Shown in pieces: positions 52,094 through 60,487 of a stretch of 64,000 nucleotides of DNA. The notes under the pieces were generated by a model that saw only the letters and a list, made by a program, of their open reading frames with translations, was not told the origin of the DNA and searched no databases. A program made the position numbers and the translations under genes. The stretch comes from Ktedonobacter racemifer DSM 44963 (GTDB taxonomy: Bacteria > Chloroflexota > Ktedonobacteria > Ktedonobacterales > Ktedonobacteraceae): NCBI RefSeq assembly GCF_000178855.1, contig NZ_ADVG01000003.1:868001-932000 (forward strand), given 5' to 3'. Numbering within the stretch: position 1 is the stretch's first letter; each line of letters opens with the position of its first letter.

Positions 52094-55000
52094 CTATCTC
52101 AATCTTTTAATGCGTACCCGCTTCAACACCCCTTGTGGAAAAACGCTCCTATTATCCAGCAAGCCAATAGTAATAGACTCAAGCTTTTCAAGCCGCTCCA
52201 GCACTGTAAAATCTTTCACCTTGGGTAGGTTATACAAATCTAGGGATGTGAGCCTGGGCAACCTCTCCAACCCAGAAAGATCTGTCAGTTCAGGAAAATC
52301 AGACAATGAGAGGGAAGTCAGAAGCGGCAACTTCTCCAGCATTGTTAGATCTCTTATCTCTCCCAGACCTGACAATTCCAGGGAGGTCAGTCCCGGTAAC
52401 CTCTCTAGCACTGTTAGGTCCCTTACCTTGTCCAGATATGACAACTCCAGAGAGGTCAGTCCCGGTAGCCTCTCTAGCACTGTTAAGTCCCCTACCTCGT
52501 TCAGATATGACAACTTTAAGGATGTCAATCCCGAAAACTTCTCCAACACAGTTAGGTCCATTACCTCACGCAGGGCTGACAGTTCCAGGGAGGTCAGTCC
52601 TGGCAGCCTCTCCAGCACGGTTAGGTCCATTACCTTATGCAGACCTGACAACTCCAGAGAAGTCAGGCCTGGTAACCTCTCCAACACGGTTAGATCTCTT
52701 ACCTCACGCAAGACTGACAACTTCACAGAGGTCAGTCCTGGCAACTTCTCCAACACGGTTAGGTCCATTACCTCACGCAGATCAAACAACTCCAGGGAGG
52801 TCAGTCCTGGCAATCTCTCCAGTACGGTTAGGTCCCTTAACCCAGGCAAGGATGACAACTTCAGGAAGGTCAGTCTCGGCAATCTCTCCAGCACTATTAG
52901 GTCCCTTACCTCGTCCAGGTCAAACAACTCCAGGGAGGTCAATCCTGGCAGTCTCTCCAGTACGGTTAAGTCCCATAACAACTCCAAAGAGGTGAGATGA
53001 GGAAGCCAGGGCAAGAGTTCAAACGTTTCTGATGAGGCGACAACACTTTTGACATGAGCAAGGAAGCGTTGGGCGTAGGCAGGCTTATCAATAACGTCTT
53101 TAAGTCCCATGACCAGCGCTTCTATAACCCTATTAGTATCGTCTGTAGTGTAGGCCATAAGCGCCTCATATGCTGCATCAGTCCCTATCTGGAGAAGGAC
53201 GCGAACGCAGGCCGCGACTATATATGAGCTATACTCAAAGCGGGGGGCCAGGTGGGGGATGGCAAGCGCTCCGGCGGCGCTCATGGCCTCAACCTCTTCG
53301 ACGCTCTGGAAGGGGACGAGGGTGGCGAGGCCCTGCGAGATCCGCGCCTGGATCTCGGGCTTCATCTCTTCATGAGCAACCTGAGTGCAGGCTGCGGCCA
53401 GGAGATAGAGCTTCTCGCGGACGCGTTTTCTGGTCTCGGCTCGCTTCAGGAGACGCTCAACGAGGTTTTCGCGGACTGTGCGCGGGGCCAGACCAACCGT
53501 AAGCAGGACGACCTCGCGCCACTGGTCGTCGTGAGCGTGCTCGACGAGCAAGGGGATGTCGCTCTCATCGACTATGGCTCTGGCGGCGAGATACTCCTGG
53601 AAGGTACGATGTGTAAAGTCGAGCGCGTCCTTGATTGGCTCACGCAGGATGCCTGAGCGCTCTATAAAGAGCTGACGCGCATCTGCTCCTTGCAGATTGC
53701 CCAGCACGCCAAGCATACGGCCAAGGCGGCGCGTTAGCCGCTCATCGACGGTCTCGATAGAGACCTCGGTCTGCCCGTTGCGCACGAGCCAGTAGGCCAG
53801 GTCGGAGAGCAGCAGGCTCTTTTGCTCATAGGAGAGCACGGCGGCGGGGTAATCTACCAACGAAATGCGCCTGGCCCGGTCGCGTCGCTCAATGAGCAAT
53901 TCACAACAGGCCTCGTAGAGCGCGACCCGGTTTGAGGGGAGTTGCTGGCGCCACTCGCGATTGAGCGCGCAGAGCATGGCGCAGAGTATAGGACTGGTGG
54001 CTAGCTGCTGAAGGGCGTGGTTGCCACGGATCTCGGCGACGAGGCGTGTCGCGGATGCACGCAGGTCTTGTTTCTCTTGAGCATCCTGGAGGTTAGCCGC
54101 AATGGCATCATGCCAGTGGGTAATAAAGTCCTCGATGGCCGCCGGACTCCTAGGAAGCACCTGCGCTTCTTTGAGGCGCTCCTGAGCAGGAAGATCATTC
54201 TTGCTCGCTGCGTAGGGACGCGAGGTGGCGATAAAGCGAGACGCGGGATAGCTTTCAAGCAGATCCGCCAGCCAGGTGTAGACGCTCTCACGCATGGCCC
54301 CTGGCACCTCGTCGATACCATCGATCAGCACAATGGCGCGCCCATCCTGCAATTGTCTGTGGACCCATCCCTGGGGCATCGCGCCCGCGATGGCTGGTGC
54401 GACCAGGCCTGGAAAGTCTTCAGGCGCGGGCCAGCGCGGCACGCCCCCACCTTCGAGATGCACATGACGGCGCAAGCGAATAAAAAAGGGTACCAGCCCA
54501 TTCCAGGAGGCCAGCTCTGGCGGGAAGCACTGTGAGGCGGCCTGCACAGCGATCCAGCGCATCAAGGTAGTTTTCCCCGATCCTGCATCCCCACGCAGCA
54601 AGAGATATGAAGAATCCGCTAGCAGCTTAGGAGCTTCCACCACCGTGCGCACCAGTTGCGACTTTCCCGCCAGGTCGGAATCGAGGCGACGAGACTTCTC
54701 ATGTTCCTGCGAAGGCCTAAGTACCTCGTACTCAAGCGAGGGCGCGACATAGGATAGGCTCAAGGAGTACTTGCGGGCCGTGACCGACATCCCGGAACCA
54801 AAGAGTTCTAGCTCATCCAGCTTGCGAATCACCGTCCGGCAATAGTCCAGCTCAAAGCGCTTCGCCTCTACCTGGGGATTGAGCTGCTGGCGCAGACGCG
54901 TGACCTCGTCCACAATACGCTCGGCGGTCTTCACGAGTTGGCGCTCACGTAGAAGCACCTCGGAGAGCGTCCGCTCGGTAAATTGGGGAAGCTGCGAGGC

Positions 55001-55453
55001 GATATCCACAATATACTGACAGGATTCATTGACGATCCGCTCATAGAGACATCCCTCATTCTGCGAGAAATGATAGGAGCTTGCGGGATGCTCCTTCAGC
55101 AACTCGCGCGCGATCTCGACCGGCTCCAGGTTATGCCGCGCCAGGAGGGCGCTATTAGCCGTATTGAGTGTATCGGCTACGGCGTTGGCGATGGCTGCGC
55201 GTGAGCCCTCATCCAGGGCGGCTCCCTCTATCTCGAAGATGGGGGCCAGGCTCTCGCCCACCTTCTCCCCAATGGTCTCGAACTGCTGGCGCGCACGCTG
55301 CTGCGCCAGGCGATCACTGATCTGTGTCTTCAACACATCCGCCAGGCTCGACGCGGCATCTGAAACCAGGGCATTGCTACTAAGCCAGCGCGTGAGCAGT
55401 CCCTTGGCAATCGCGCCTCCAACGTCGAGCATCAATATCTCTAAAAGCGGCAT
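52094..55453 (-). CDS. NACHT-LRR (STAND NTPase, NLR-like) protein
   Basis: About 1119 residues from the ATG at 55453. A helical N-terminal domain (about 1-230; DVGGAIAKGLLTRWLSSNAL) is followed by a NACHT NTPase: Walker A LLLRGDAGSGKTTLMRW near 288, the NACHT Walker B IVLIDGIDEVPG near 375 and sensor RFIATSRPYAA. Then come winged-helix and helical arrays, and from about 815 twelve leucine-rich repeats of 23 residues (LTVLERLPGLTSLELSGLxE), nearly identical to each other. Bacterial NACHT proteins of this type include phage-defence proteins, where the repeats sense an infection cue and the N-terminal domain is the effector. No known effector domain is recognised here. The APH-like gene follows by 45 bp. 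Confidence 0.92.
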   Translation of the reverse strand: MPLLEILMLDVGGAIAKGLLTRWLSSNALVSDAASSLADVLKTQISDRLAQQRARQQFETIGEKVGESLAPIFEIEGAALDEGSRAAIANAVADTLNTANSALLARHNLEPVEIARELLKEHPASSYHFSQNEGCLYERIVNESCQYIVDIASQLPQFTERTLSEVLLRERQLVKTAERIVDEVTRLRQQLNPQVEAKRFELDYCRTVIRKLDELELFGSGMSVTARKYSLSLSYVAPSLEYEVLRPSQEHEKSRRLDSDLAGKSQLVRTVVEAPKLLADSSYLLLRGDAGSGKTTLMRWIAVQAASQCFPPELASWNGLVPFFIRLRRHVHLEGGGVPRWPAPEDFPGLVAPAIAGAMPQGWVHRQLQDGRAIVLIDGIDEVPGAMRESVYTWLADLLESYPASRFIATSRPYAASKNDLPAQERLKEAQVLPRSPAAIEDFITHWHDAIAANLQDAQEKQDLRASATRLVAEIRGNHALQQLATSPILCAMLCALNREWRQQLPSNRVALYEACCELLIERRDRARRISLVDYPAAVLSYEQKSLLLSDLAYWLVRNGQTEVSIETVDERLTRRLGRMLGVLGNLQGADARQLFIERSGILREPIKDALDFTHRTFQEYLAARAIVDESDIPLLVEHAHDDQWREVVLLTVGLAPRTVRENLVERLLKRAETRKRVREKLYLLAAACTQVAHEEMKPEIQARISQGLATLVPFQSVEEVEAMSAAGALAIPHLAPRFEYSSYIVAACVRVLLQIGTDAAYEALMAYTTDDTNRVIEALVMGLKDVIDKPAYAQRFLAHVKSVVASSETFELLPWLPHLTSLELLWDLTVLERLPGLTSLELFDLDEVRDLIVLERLPRLTFLKLSSLPGLRDLTVLERLPGLTSLELFDLREVMDLTVLEKLPGLTSVKLSVLREVRDLTVLERLPGLTSLELSGLHKVMDLTVLERLPGLTSLELSALREVMDLTVLEKFSGLTSLKLSYLNEVGDLTVLERLPGLTSLELSYLDKVRDLTVLERLPGLTSLELSGLGEIRDLTMLEKLPLLTSLSLSDFPELTDLSGLERLPRLTSLDLYNLPKVKDFTVLERLEKLESITIGLLDNRSVFPQGVLKRVRIKRLR
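52160..52990. repeat. tandem 69-bp units encoding the LRR array
   Basis: About eleven 69-bp units and partial ends, each with CTCCAGGGAGGTCAGTCC and CTCCAGCACGGTTAGGTCC as a common core. Identity is high at the DNA level, the variable sites lie in the codons of the SGLxEVRD part. A first unit is shortened by eight codons. Confidence 0.85.
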
Positions 55454-55560
55454 AAGGCGGCAACCTCTCTGCACTCTTTAAATGAAATAGAAGCAGATCG
55501 ATTTTATAAGAATTCCAGGCACCTGTCAAACGATCAAGGGGGAGAGAGCCGCGCTGCTGA

Positions 55561-55591
55561 AGCACGAGCCTACATATCATGGCGCGATACG
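55561..55591. repeat. half copy of the 62.7-kb hairpin word
   Basis: AGCACGAGCCTACATATCAT then GGCGCGATACG matches one arm and the loop start of the hairpin at 62688-62718 at about 27 of 31 positions; no partner arm here. Confidence 0.65.
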
Positions 55592-55668
55592 CCCCATACC
55601 TCTAAAAGCTTTGGAGGGAAACTAGCTGTACCAATTTTTATGATGATGATACAATCAGAGGCATCCAC

Positions 55669-56400
55669 ATGGGAGTAGAAAGCAAGGAAATGGTGATGTC
55701 TGAGAGCTTACAACAACTGGCCGAGAATATCTGGATCTTTCCTCGGGATCGAGATGCCAACAAGGTGCAGCCAAATGTTGGCGTCATCTGCACAGCGACG
55801 CAGACGGTATTAATAGATAGCGGCAATAGTCCCTCACACGCACGCCGTATCCAGGCCGCGCTGGAGAAGATCCAGGCCCCCCCGGTCACCCATATTATCT
55901 ATACGCATCATCATTGGGATCACACCTTTGGCGCCTGTGTCTTTGGTGCGCCGGTTATCGCACATGATCTCTGCCAGGAACTGCTCACACACTCAGCGGA
56001 ACAATTGAGCAGGCAGCAAGAGTCGGCGCAGCATAACCCTCTGGCCCAGGCCATTGAGAGAGAGAGCACATTCCGCTATATCCTCCCCAGCACCACCTTT
56101 GCACGTACTATGACTTTGTCGCTGGATGGGCTAACCTTAGAGCTGGAACACGTTGGGGGCGCGCACGCCGCTGACTCAATCGTCGTACGTATCAAAGAAC
56201 GAGGCGTGATGTTCCTGGGCGATTGCTATTATCCCCCACCCGCTTATCAGCAGAGCGACAAGCAGAAGACCAACTGGTCCATGCTCGCCTCCTTTATCAA
56301 GGAACCAGGCTTTGATATCTTTGTTGAAGGTCACAGCAACCCCCTCAAGGGAGCCGCGTTCCTCAAAAGGCTAAGCATATCGCTCATGGCCCGCATCTAG
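55669..56400 (+). CDS. MBL fold metallo-hydrolase
   Basis: About 243 residues; starts at 55669 or 55696 are both possible (AGAGG or AAGGAA upstream). The metal site THHHWDHTFG (HxHxDH type), later His in EHVGGAHAADS, Asp in MFLGDCYYPP and His in FVEGHSNPL are all present, as in hydroxyacylglutathione hydrolase/beta-lactamase fold enzymes binding two metals. The substrate may be a thioester, lactone or similar; unknown. Its last 111 bp occur a second time at 58886-58996. Confidence 0.88.
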   Translation: MGVESKEMVMSESLQQLAENIWIFPRDRDANKVQPNVGVICTATQTVLIDSGNSPSHARRIQAALEKIQAPPVTHIIYTHHHWDHTFGACVFGAPVIAHDLCQELLTHSAEQLSRQQESAQHNPLAQAIERESTFRYILPSTTFARTMTLSLDGLTLELEHVGGAHAADSIVVRIKERGVMFLGDCYYPPPAYQQSDKQKTNWSMLASFIKEPGFDIFVEGHSNPLKGAAFLKRLSISLMARI

Positions 56401-56556
56401 GGCTTGTGCTCGTTAAGGGAGAGGTAGAAGGGGAGCTTTTTAACCCTATTCATAACCGTCGTCTCACACCACAGAGTGAGGAGGCGTCCTGGCTTTCCAT
56501 GAGACTGGTTGCCCCGAGGGAAGGGAGCTTTCGAGAAACGTCCCCCTCTCTCGGTT

Positions 56557-57561
56557 TCAGGAGTGGTAGGCCTGGAGGTGCTTGTCTGAGCGGCGGGATG
56601 GGTCAAACGCGCGTTTTAAGGCAGCTAACTGATCTCGCTCGGCAGCCTGTGTCACCTGGGCGTCGGCGACCATACGGAAGCCGTGGTAGGCGCCAGGATA
56701 GACATGCAACTCCGTTGGCACGCCTGCTCGCATCAGGCGGCGAGCATACTCCAGATCTTCCTCCAGAAACAGATCGAGAGCACCCACGTTGATAAAGGTG
56801 GCGGGTAAGCCCTCCAGATGCTCAGCACGTGCCGCCGCAGCATAGGGCGAAACATCGGCCCCCCCTGGTTCCTGGCCCAACAAAGAGGTCCAGCCAAAGC
56901 GGTTGGCCTCCGGCGTCCAGATGAATTCCCCCATGTACGGATGCGGTTTCGCCAGCGTACACGTGCGATCATCGAGCATGGGAGCGAGCAGGAATTGGAA
57001 CGCCAGGGGGATTTCCCCACGGTCGCGCGCCAGGAGCGCTGATGCAACCGCCAGCCCCCCTCCTGAGCTGCTGCCGCCAACCGCGATCCGATTCGGATCG
57101 ATGCCCAGCTCGTCGGCATGAGTATAGAGCCATTTCAAGGCCGTGTAACAATCCTCGACCGGACCAGGATGGGGCGTCTCAGGGGCCAGACGGTAGTCCA
57201 CCGAAACGGCAGCACACCCGATAGCTGACACGATGCTTTTGACCGTGATATCTTCCGCGTCAGCCGAACCCATGATATACCCGCCCCCGTGAATCCAGAG
57301 CAGGGCAGGGAGCGGTCCCTGCACCGAGGTCGGCAGGTAGACCAGCACCCGTACATCGGGTGCTCCTTCTAGGCCAGGGATGAAACGCTCGCTCACGGAA
57401 AGAGCAGAAAACTGGGGCAAGTTCGCAGATGCCTGAGAAGCCATGACCGCCATCTTGGCCTTGGCGCGCGTCTGCCCCAGGGTTTCAGCGGTGAGTACTG
57501 AGGCAGGAATCTGATCAAGGAGAGCAACAAGCTCAGGGTCAACAAGATACTTGGTCGTCAT
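56557..57561 (-). CDS. HSL-family alpha/beta hydrolase (esterase)
   Basis: About 334 residues from the ATG at 57561 (AAGGAAGC upstream), alternatively 57576. The HGGG oxyanion motif WIHGGGYIMGSAD, the nucleophile elbow AVGGSSSGGGLAVA with Ser, the acid region VGALDLFLEED and the His in YPGAYHGF make this a hormone-sensitive-lipase-type carboxylesterase (Abhydrolase_3) acting on short-chain esters. GSSSGGG replaces the common GDSAGG. Two operator-like sites lie upstream at 57754-57796. Confidence 0.9.
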   Translation of the reverse strand: MTTKYLVDPELVALLDQIPASVLTAETLGQTRAKAKMAVMASQASANLPQFSALSVSERFIPGLEGAPDVRVLVYLPTSVQGPLPALLWIHGGGYIMGSADAEDITVKSIVSAIGCAAVSVDYRLAPETPHPGPVEDCYTALKWLYTHADELGIDPNRIAVGGSSSGGGLAVASALLARDRGEIPLAFQFLLAPMLDDRTCTLAKPHPYMGEFIWTPEANRFGWTSLLGQEPGGADVSPYAAAARAEHLEGLPATFINVGALDLFLEEDLEYARRLMRAGVPTELHVYPGAYHGFRMVADAQVTQAAERDQLAALKRAFDPSRRSDKHLQAYHS

Positions 57562-57753
57562 TATAGCTTCCTTCATTCGTATTCCTCTTGCTCAATGACG
57601 GAAAACAGGTCATGTGGCAGCCGTCTGCGGCATGAGCACGAGCTAGCTATGCCATCCCGGACCTTCAAGACAAACACGTGCTCTGTTTTGCATCGTGCTT
57701 CAAGCTTCATCTGCGCTTGACGAGGGTTGCGGGAGGCCTTCTATTCCATATAG

Positions 57754-57796
57754 GGACAACTGTCCTTAATAGGTAGATTGTAAAGGACAACTGTCC
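57754..57796. promoter_or_regulatory. two GGACAACTGTCC operator-like sites
   Basis: GGACAACTGTCC (arms GGACA/TGTCC) occurs at 57754-57765 and 57785-57796, 31 bp apart, three helical turns, so both face the same side of DNA. They lie upstream of the leftward esterase gene, where a repressor or activator dimer could bind cooperatively. The regulator is not identified. Confidence 0.6.
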
Positions 57797-57890
57797 CCCT
57801 GTCAAAATGGGCGGAAAGTTGCTCAACATTCGCGCCGATTGCTCGCATGAAATCTCAAAACCTGCTCACTCTGCGCTTACTACCAAAACC

Positions 57891-58661
57891 TTAAGCAGAT
57901 TTGATATGTTTTGCCGCAGCAGGGTCAAGATATATCGTTACATTGCTATGCGAGCGGAGATATGTTGCGGGAACATTCGCGCCGACGGGGCCATCGATCG
58001 TTTGTTGGACAGCATGCGCCTTCTTGCTCCCCGAAGCGATTAAGATAATTCTCTGGGCCTCCAAAATGGTCGCAACTCCCATCGTAATAGCTTCACTTGG
58101 ACTGTTCGTTTCACCACCAAATTCGGCAGCAGCGTTCTGCCGAGTGATTGGATCGAGCGTTACCAATCGCGTGCGCGTATCTACTTCTGATCCAGGCTCG
58201 TTAAACCCAATATGGCCATTCTCACCTACCCCCAGAAGCTGCAAGTTTATCCCTCCTGCCTGCTGAATTTTTTCCTCATATTCAGTGCAATAGTTTGCTA
58301 TATTCTTTCGGGAGAGTGTGCCATCGGGAATGTGAATATGAGCAGGATGTATGTCAATGTGATCGAAGAGATTTGCGCGCATAAAGTGATGGTAACTCTG
58401 GGGAGAATGAGCGCTCATAGGATAGTATTCATCAAGATTGAAGGTAATGACCCGTGAAAAATCCAATGCTTTCTCGCGAGCGATGCGAATAAGCTCACGA
58501 TAGAGTAAGATCGGTGTCTTTCCCGTGGCTAACCCAAGCACGGTAGGTAAATCTGCGGCATTGCGCATCTGAATCAAGTTGGCAATTTCTGCCGCTCCCA
58601 TGCATGCAATAGCCCTGTCGCTTTCTGCGATCACAACCTCTGGTTTCTTCTGAGTCACCAT
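57891..58661 (-). CDS. nagB: glucosamine-6-phosphate deaminase
   Basis: 256 residues from the ATG at 58661; the ATG at 58667 abuts AGGAGGT too closely to be favoured. Sugar-isomerase fold with GLATGKTPILLYREL (phosphate loop), FNLDEYYPMS with the catalytic Asp, LGVGENGHIGFNEPGS and a lid segment; these are the NagB signatures. It converts glucosamine 6-phosphate to fructose 6-phosphate and ammonia, feeding amino-sugar carbon into glycolysis. nagA and transporters are not nearby. A perfect palindromic operator lies at 58701-58724, overlapping its promoter. Confidence 0.93.
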   Translation of the reverse strand: MVTQKKPEVVIAESDRAIACMGAAEIANLIQMRNAADLPTVLGLATGKTPILLYRELIRIAREKALDFSRVITFNLDEYYPMSAHSPQSYHHFMRANLFDHIDIHPAHIHIPDGTLSRKNIANYCTEYEEKIQQAGGINLQLLGVGENGHIGFNEPGSEVDTRTRLVTLDPITRQNAAAEFGGETNSPSEAITMGVATILEAQRIILIASGSKKAHAVQQTIDGPVGANVPATYLRSHSNVTIYLDPAAAKHIKSA

Positions 58662-58700
58662 ATGCATACCTCCTGACCTCCATAAAGCTTAGTTGCACTT

Positions 58701-58724
58701 ATAGGTATAGATGTCTATACCTAT
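58701..58724. promoter_or_regulatory. perfect palindromic operator of nagB
   Basis: ATAGGTATAGA-TG-TCTATACCTAT, 11-bp perfect arms, 40 bp before the nagB start, and itself containing TATACC/CTATAA -10-like sequence. It resembles the GntR-family NagR/DasR (dre) sites (GGTATAGA..TCTATACC), suggesting repression relieved by amino-sugar phosphates. The regulator gene is not in the window. A second palindrome TGAGACGTCTCA is at 58733. Confidence 0.75.
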
Positions 58725-58885
58725 TACTCTCATTTGAGACGTCTCATGAGAATACGAAGTAACATTTTCAGACAGAGTTCGAGGACATTTCCCAACGCAG
58801 AAAAACCAGCAAACGGGGAGTCAATCGTTCTACTCAGTCTATGCCAGCATCTCCAAACCTTTCCAGGAAAGCAAACAGGCTCACA

Positions 58886-58996
58886 TCCTTCATCAAGGAG
58901 CCACGCTTTGAGATCTTTGTTGAGGGTCACAGCAATCCCCTCAAGGGAGCCGCGTTCCTCAAACGGCTAAGCATATCGCTCATGGCCCGCATCTAA
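58886..58996 (+). pseudogene. 3' fragment of the MBL hydrolase gene
   Basis: Encodes SFIKEPRFEIFVEGHSNPLK and then GAAFLKRLSISLMARI with a TAA stop, about 93 percent identical in DNA to 56290-56400. Everything upstream of the duplication is unrelated, so this is a partial direct duplication. The stop overlaps the end of the convergent Lrp gene by a few bases. Confidence 0.88.
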
Positions 58997-59466
58997 GCGC
59001 CGCTGGCTGCTTCTTGTTTAAGAGGCGCACCTGAGCGGGGCGTGGATAACACGATAGATGTGGCCACCGGTCCATAGTTCATAAGCTGATTAAGCACACG
59101 CTCTAAATGAGAGATAGAGGTGACGACAAGCTTCAAAAGAAAGCTCTCGTTGCCGGTTACTCGGTGGCATTCAAGCAGTTCAGGAAGGTCCGTGATAAAG
59201 GTATGTAGACCAGTCTCGCTCATGGGTGTTGTCGTCAGGCGAACGAAGGCCATCATTGGCAGGCCCACCTTCGCGGGATTGATACGCGCCCCATAGCCAG
59301 TAATCACGCCTGCATCTTCCAGTTTGCGCACACGCTCCGCTACCGCCGGCGAGGAGAGTCCCACGCGCCGCCCCAGCTCTGGAAATGACTGCCGCGCATC
59401 CCTTTGTAGTTCTCGCAGAATGTTCCACCCGGTCTCATCCAATAAAAAATCGTCTTTAAAAGTCAT
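58993..59466 (-). CDS. Lrp/AsnC family transcriptional regulator
   Basis: 157 residues. The N-terminal HTH LDETGWNILRELQRDARQSF, FPELGRRVGLSSPAVAERVR, and the C-terminal RAM/AsnC ligand-binding fold (MAFVRLTTTPMSETGLHTFI, CHRVTGNESFLLKLVV) are typical. Lrp-like proteins respond to amino acids or similar effectors. It is divergent from the hydrolase gene at 59592 and is probably its regulator. The inverted AAGTACA/TGTACTT pair at 59494-59529 may be its site. Confidence 0.9.
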   Translation of the reverse strand: MTFKDDFLLDETGWNILRELQRDARQSFPELGRRVGLSSPAVAERVRKLEDAGVITGYGARINPAKVGLPMMAFVRLTTTPMSETGLHTFITDLPELLECHRVTGNESFLLKLVVTSISHLERVLNQLMNYGPVATSIVLSTPRSGAPLKQEAASGA

Positions 59467-59493
59467 CTTGCAATATACCTTTCTTTTTGAAAC

Positions 59494-59529
59494 AAGTACA
59501 GTTTATCACTTTCGAAAAAATATGTACTT
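59494..59529. promoter_or_regulatory. possible operator in the Lrp/hydrolase intergenic region
   Basis: AAGTACA (59494-59500) and TGTACTT (59523-59529) are inverted and 22 bp apart, in the 125-bp gap between divergent genes. The spacing fits two sites of an Lrp-type dimer. Weak. Confidence 0.35.
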
Positions 59530-59591
59530 AGTGCCTGGAAACCCATATACTACTCCCTACCAAGCAGGAGTACAGTGAAGGAGAGTGATGG

Positions 59592-60401
59592 ATGGTCACA
59601 TCGCGAGAGAAAAAATATACTTTTCAAACATTTCGTCTCAACTATGGAGAAGATGCCTTTCAATTTGGTGATCTCTATGTTCCAGAGAAGGCGGGACCAC
59701 ATCCCATTGTGCTTCTCCTTCATGGTGGTTTCTGGCGTACACTCTATGGGCTTGATGAGCTTACCGGCCTGGCGCAAGACCTGGCGAGCCTGGGAATGGC
59801 GGCCTGGAATATCGAGTATCGCCGTATAGGCAATCCCTTTGGAGGCTGGCCAGGGACGCTGCTGGATGCCGCACAAGCCACGGAGTATCTTACGACGATA
59901 CATACCTCTTATGATCTAGACTTGCAACGCAGTATTATTATTGGTCACTCGGCTGGCGGACATCTAGCGCTCTGGGTAGCTGGACGCCATCGAGTTTCAG
60001 CCGATAGCCCTCTGACGTCCCAACCTCCTCGTCTCCCACTACGAGCAGCCATCAGCCTGGCTGGAGCGGTTGACCTGGAGCATACCTGGCGGCTTCAGTC
60101 GGGAGGTGGCGCAACCGAGGCCTTTATTGGAGGAAGTCCCGCGGACTATCCTGAACGTTATGCCAACGCCTCTCCGGCGCGCCTGTTACCCCTAGGCATT
60201 CCCCAGATTCTTCTGCATGGAACCCAGGATCAACTTCTGCCACTAGAGGTCAGTCAAGTCTATGCCTCTAACGCAATTGCTGCCGGTGACGAAGTCACCT
60301 TGATAGAACTTCCAGAGACCGACCACTTCGCCCTGATCGATCCACACTCAATGGCGTGGGCAGTAGCGGTACAGACGATCAAGAAGCGCCTGGATACATA
60401 G
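59592..60401 (+). CDS. alpha/beta hydrolase (kynurenine formamidase/BD-FAE-like)
   Basis: 269 residues. PIVLLLHGGFWRTLYGLDEL carries the oxyanion HGG motif, IIIGHSAGGHLALW the nucleophile Ser, LLHGTQDQLLPLE the acid and LPETDHFALIDP the His. HGGFW is typical of kynurenine formamidase-like and BD-FAE hydrolases. GAAGGAGAG precedes the start. The isochorismatase gene follows with 86 bp, and a divergent Lrp regulator lies upstream, suggesting an amino-acid- or amide-related pathway; the substrate is not certain. Confidence 0.87.
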   Translation: MVTSREKKYTFQTFRLNYGEDAFQFGDLYVPEKAGPHPIVLLLHGGFWRTLYGLDELTGLAQDLASLGMAAWNIEYRRIGNPFGGWPGTLLDAAQATEYLTTIHTSYDLDLQRSIIIGHSAGGHLALWVAGRHRVSADSPLTSQPPRLPLRAAISLAGAVDLEHTWRLQSGGGATEAFIGGSPADYPERYANASPARLLPLGIPQILLHGTQDQLLPLEVSQVYASNAIAAGDEVTLIELPETDHFALIDPHSMAWAVAVQTIKKRLDT

Positions 60402-60487
60402 ATAATTGCCTATATCATCTCTGGCATAGTACCCATATACTTTTTGTCTGCTATGCACTACACCGAAAAGCATATAAAGAGGATTCC

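Noticed and set aside
51864..53000. Long rightward ORF of 378 codons opposite the LRR repeats
   Set aside because: It is an antisense shadow of the LRR array; the repetitive DNA keeps the opposite frame open and gives a Ser/Arg-rich repeat without ribosome site.
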